Shown here one piece after another: positions 62,807 to 64,000 of a stretch of 64,000 bases of DNA; position 1 is the first letter of the stretch, and each line of letters starts with the position of its first letter. The translations under genes were made by a program, and so were the position numbers. The DNA lies in the NCBI RefSeq assembly GCF_900129705.1, contig NZ_FQWO01000001.1, positions 186,001 to 250,000 of the forward strand, in the 5' to 3' direction. The DNA comes from Flavobacterium granuli (GTDB taxonomy: Bacteria; Bacteroidota; Bacteroidia; Flavobacteriales; Flavobacteriaceae). The notes beneath the pieces are model-generated. The model did not search any database and was not told where the DNA came from. It saw only the letters and a program-made list of their open reading frames with translations.

Positions 62807-64000
62807 TTATTTAGTGAATAATAATTCTCTGTATTTAGTCAAAGTCCATAGTTCATTGTCAACCAAAAGCTCTAGTTTATCACAGTGCTCACGGATGATT
62901 TCAAAGTAAGGTTTTACTTTATCACAATAAGCTTCTGCCATTTCTTGTGCATCCGTCAATACATTAGCTTTCTTTCTTTCGTTAGTCATCGCTTCTACTT
63001 TAGAATTGATTCCTTCAATATGTCTAGAAATTTCTTTGATCAGGATAATTTGTTCTTTGGCAATGGTTTCAAATTCAGTTCCAAAGATATCTTTCAAACC
63101 TTTCACGTTCTCAATCAAGGTATTTTGGTAACGGATTGCTGTTGGAATAACGTGATTTTTTGAAATATCACCTAAAACTCTACCTTCAATCTGAATTTTC
63201 TTAGTATATTCTTCCAATTCAATTTCATAACGCGCTTCTACTTCAATGTGGTTCATGATACCCATTTCAGAAAACAAATCCAAAGCTTGTTGAGATGCTC
63301 TTGCTTTCAATGCCTGAGGTGTTGTTTTGAAATTGCTCAAACCTCTTTTAGCTGCTTCTATTTCCCATTCTTCGCTATATCCGTCACCTTCAAAAAGGAT
63401 TTTTTTAGACTGCTTGATATACTCTCTCAATACATTGAAGATAGCATCATCTTTCTTCATGTCCTTAGATTCAATCAAAGCATCCACTTCTTTTTTGAAA
63501 TCTCTCAATTGCTTTCCTACAATGGCATTCAAAGTAGTCATTGCATTCGAACAGTTTGCCGTTGAACCTACGGCTCTGAACTCAAATTTATTTCCTGTAA
63601 ATGCAAATGGTGAAGTTCTGTTTCTGTCTGTATTATCTAAAAGAACATCCGGAATTTTACCTACTACATTTAATTTCAAGTCTGTTTTCTCTTCTGGAGA
63701 TAATTTACCGGCAGTTACGCCTTCTAATTCGTCCAAAACCTTAGTCAATTGCTCTCCAATAAATACAGAGATAATTGCTGGTGGCGCTTCATTAGCTCCT
63801 AATCTGTGATCATTACTGGCAGAAGCGATAGCTCCTCTCAATAAAGCTTCGTTATCATTTACCGCTTTTATTGTGTTGATAAAGAAAGTAAGAAACTGTA
63901 AATTACTCATTGGCGTTTTACTTGGACTCAACAAGTTTACACCGGTATCTGTCGCCAATGACCAGTTGTTGTGTTTTCCGGATCCGTTTACGCCTTTGAA
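62807..64000 (-). CDS. Glutamine synthetase type III, C-terminal part (cut by window edge)
   Basis: The frame stays open to the right edge (64000), so the gene is incomplete here and its start lies beyond the window. The visible 398 or so residues begin in the catalytic Lys-Gly-Val-Asn-Gly-Ser-Gly-Lys-His-Asn-Asn-Trp-Ser block that binds nucleotide and metal in glutamine synthetases, then Ala-Asn-Glu-Ala-Pro-Pro-Ala-Ile and Asn-Arg-Thr-Ser-Pro-Phe-Ala-Phe-Thr-Gly-Asn. The long C-terminal extension is typical of the large type III (GlnN) enzyme of Bacteroidota, which makes glutamine from glutamate and ammonia. Confidence 0.92.
   Translation of the reverse strand, partial: FKGVNGSGKHNNWSLATDTGVNLLSPSKTPMSNLQFLTFFINTIKAVNDNEALLRGAIASASNDHRLGANEAPPAIISVFIGEQLTKVLDELEGVTAGKLSPEEKTDLKLNVVGKIPDVLLDNTDRNRTSPFAFTGNKFEFRAVGSTANCSNAMTTLNAIVGKQLRDFKKEVDALIESKDMKKDDAIFNVLREYIKQSKKILFEGDGYSEEWEIEAAKRGLSNFKTTPQALKARASQQALDLFSEMGIMNHIEVEARYEIELEEYTKKIQIEGRVLGDISKNHVIPTAIRYQNTLIENVKGLKDIFGTEFETIAKEQIILIKEISRHIEGINSKVEAMTNERKKANVLTDAQEMAEAYCDKVKPYFEIIREHCDKLELLVDNELWTLTKYRELLFTK

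Noticed and set aside
63327..63809. 160-residue plus-strand ORF at the right end
   Set aside because: It is antisense to glutamine synthetase III, whose catalytic blocks are on the minus strand.

Overview
The window is chromosomal DNA from a member of the Bacteroidota, most likely a Flavobacterium or close relative. The evidence is a low-GC, AT-rich composition; about twenty promoter-like TAnnTTTG boxes placed just upstream of genes in the way expected for the Bacteroidota housekeeping sigma factor; the absence of Shine-Dalgarno-like leaders; a type IX secretion (T9SS) sorting domain; the gliding gene gldI; and families largely confined to this phylum (DUF4834, DUF3810, PurM of about 390 residues, type III glutamine synthetase, long-form YidC). 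No insertion sequence, prophage or CRISPR array is visible, and most genes are housekeeping or core accessory.

Layout. 1-5.1 kb: tail of a possible upstream gene, a YfhO membrane protein with a DUF4834 partner (minus), then an outer-membrane transporter-like protein and a GNAT-fold protein (plus). 5.2-12.1 kb: an alpha-oxoamine synthase of the serine palmitoyltransferase/cysteate acyltransferase type, a NYN/OST-HTH RNA-binding protein, a membrane-anchored GltB-like protein, a candidate small RNA, rdgB and a DEAD-box helicase. 12.1-19.6 kb: a regulatory-domain secreted protein, a 36-residue lysine-rich small protein, pepD, a DUF3810 HExxH membrane protein, an ECF sigma factor with a membrane partner, an acyltransferase, a CoA-pyrophosphatase-type NUDIX protein and DUF4268. 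19.7-25 kb: an operon of a T9SS subtilase, a nitronate monooxygenase-like protein and a small secreted protein; mnmA; a MORN/YwqK repeat protein. 25-34.3 kb: a FAS1 lipoprotein, then pyrG-yidC, DUF3820, a LysM-PBP1 protein with OsmC, and guaA.

34.5-41.6 kb: a proline-rich secreted protein, RidA, a CLC-type antiporter with fluoride-type signatures, then the cluster nrnA-like/gldI/two cyclophilin-FKBP fusion isomerases, ending in a terminator and a lone tRNA-Trp. 42-48.2 kb: a complete RND efflux operon (adaptor, pump, outer-membrane factor) preceded by a small secreted protein of unknown role. 48.4-57.1 kb: a GH84 hexosaminidase, a BamE-like small protein, a RelE/ParE-type toxin-antitoxin pair whose toxin has an in-frame nonsense codon, an M16 peptidase and a P1B-type metal ATPase with DKTRT in place of DKTGT. 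57.3-64 kb: DUF6629, a five-PAS membrane protein with no kinase domain, a small conserved protein, purM, DUF4242 and the C-terminal part of glutamine synthetase III, cut by the window edge.

The items most worth a second look are the candidate small RNA on the minus strand at 9073-9213 (promoter, closing stem and terminator all visible, no ORF), two dispersed copies of a structured intergenic element (16087-16158 and 60937-61013), the natural nonsense codon in the ParE-like toxin, the nearly leaderless starts of guaA and the efflux-linked small gene, and the altered phosphorylation motif in the metal ATPase. Membrane-segment and domain limits are estimates read by eye; all family assignments are from recognition of sequence motifs, not from searches.
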